Source of the DNA: UMGS1052 sp045580005
GTDB lineage: Bacteria > Bacillota > Clostridia > Oscillospirales > CAG-382
Direction of reading: 5' to 3'
NCBI GenBank assembly: GCA_045580005.1
Contig: JAZNMZ010000090.1
Coordinates: 1-13,355 of the forward strand
DNA: 13,355 nucleotides
In this document: positions 12,985-13,355 of the stretch, piece after piece
How the letters are laid out: each line of letters starts with the position of its first letter
Numbering within the stretch: position 1 is the first letter of the stretch
Notes under the pieces: generated by a model
What the model was told of the DNA's origin: nothing
Database searches by the model: none
What the model saw: the letters and a program-made list of their open reading frames with translations, nothing else
Translations under genes and position numbers: made by a program

Positions 12985-13355
12985 ATGAGCCACATAACTG
13001 AAATTTTCGGAAGTATGGTTTTTGATGACAGAGCAATGCGTGAAAGATTGCCTGAGGAAACCTACAAAACCCTAAAAAAGACAATAGAAAACGGCAAAAG
13101 ACTTGATAAGTCTATTGCAGACGATGTAGCTTGCGCAATGAAAGACTGGGCGGTAGAAAAGGGAGCAACGCACTTTACTCACTGGTTCCAGCCCATGACA
13201 GGCTATACTGCAGAAAAGCACGACAGTTTTATCACTCCTATGAGCGACGGAAGCGTCATTCTAGAATTTTCAGGGAAAGAGCTTGTAAAAGGCGAGTCTG
13301 ATGCTTCGAGTTTTCCGTCCGGAGGTCTGCGCGCAACTTTTGAAGCGAGAGGATA
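12985..13355 (+). CDS. glnN: Glutamine synthetase type III, N-terminal part (runs off window)
   Basis: ATP-dependent ligation of ammonium to glutamate, the main entry of ammonium into amino acids at low nitrogen. The window holds 123 codons of a protein normally about 700 residues long. Type III is recognised from the N-terminus: MSHITEIFGSMVFDDRAMRERLP, then DDVACAMKDWAVEKGATHFTHWFQPMTG (about 48-75), AEKHDSF and FSGKELVKGESDASSFPSGGLRATFEARG at the window end. These are hallmarks of the GlnN/GSIII family rather than the shorter type I GlnA. AGGAGG lies 6 nt before the ATG. The gene is divergent from the oad operon and is preceded by a candidate attenuator. Nothing can be said of the catalytic C-terminal domain here. 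Confidence 0.96.
   Translation, partial: MSHITEIFGSMVFDDRAMRERLPEETYKTLKKTIENGKRLDKSIADDVACAMKDWAVEKGATHFTHWFQPMTGYTAEKHDSFITPMSDGSVILEFSGKELVKGESDASSFPSGGLRATFEARG

Noticed and set aside
12796..12993. Minus-strand 65-residue frame across the glnN leader
   Set aside because: It overlaps the glnN promoter and start, has no Shine-Dalgarno, and has low-complexity AT-driven composition.

Overview
The window reads as chromosomal DNA of a low-to-moderate GC, Gram-positive anaerobe of the class Clostridia, probably near the Ruminococcaceae/Oscillospiraceae. The evidence is purine-rich Shine-Dalgarno sites, textbook sigma-A promoters, a Rex repressor, a sodium-pumping decarboxylase, a type III glutamine synthetase, an OGG1-type glycosylase and a DUF6062 protein. 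The genus is inference. I see no tRNA, rRNA, CRISPR array, insertion sequence or prophage gene.

Left part (1-3456). The 5' portion of trpS runs leftward off the window edge. Next comes a leftward unit: an OGG1-type 8-oxoguanine DNA glycosylase, a cysteine-rich multi-zinc-ribbon protein of unknown function, and a 30-residue cysteine-tailed membrane microprotein, ending at a strong terminator (976-1000). The glycosylase and a rightward DUF6062 gene diverge from face-to-face, overlapping promoters at 2709-2742.

Middle (3461-8674). A leftward set starts from a consensus promoter at 8646-8674. It contains a zinc-ribbon/transmembrane/beta-propeller protein, a dCMP deaminase-family protein, a YwlE-like low-molecular-weight phosphatase, rimI, tsaD and, after a 198-bp gap, rex. 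The genes from the deaminase to tsaD are 3 bp apart or overlapping. The tsaD-rex gap carries four similar 9-mers resembling DnaA boxes, flanked by an exact 11-bp inverted repeat.

Right part (8746-13355). A complete leftward oxaloacetate decarboxylase operon (gamma, biotin carrier, beta, alpha) has its own promoter at 12689-12717 and a terminator at 8746-8780. The beta subunit carries an unusual secreted or extracytoplasmic N-terminal domain. Upstream of the operon promoter is an 18-bp sequence that matches the clostridial Rex operator pattern at all but one position, and rex itself lies in this window. On the other side of the same intergenic region glnN (glutamine synthetase III) starts rightward from a consensus promoter. 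Its short leader contains an intrinsic-terminator-like hairpin just before the ribosome binding site, which suggests attenuation.

Together the region combines housekeeping genes (tRNA charging, t6A modification, oxidative DNA repair) with redox-linked carbon/sodium energetics and nitrogen assimilation. The most interesting unexplained parts are the glnN leader, the possible Rex-oad link, the extended OadB, the repeat cluster before rex and several small zinc- or cysteine-rich unknown proteins.
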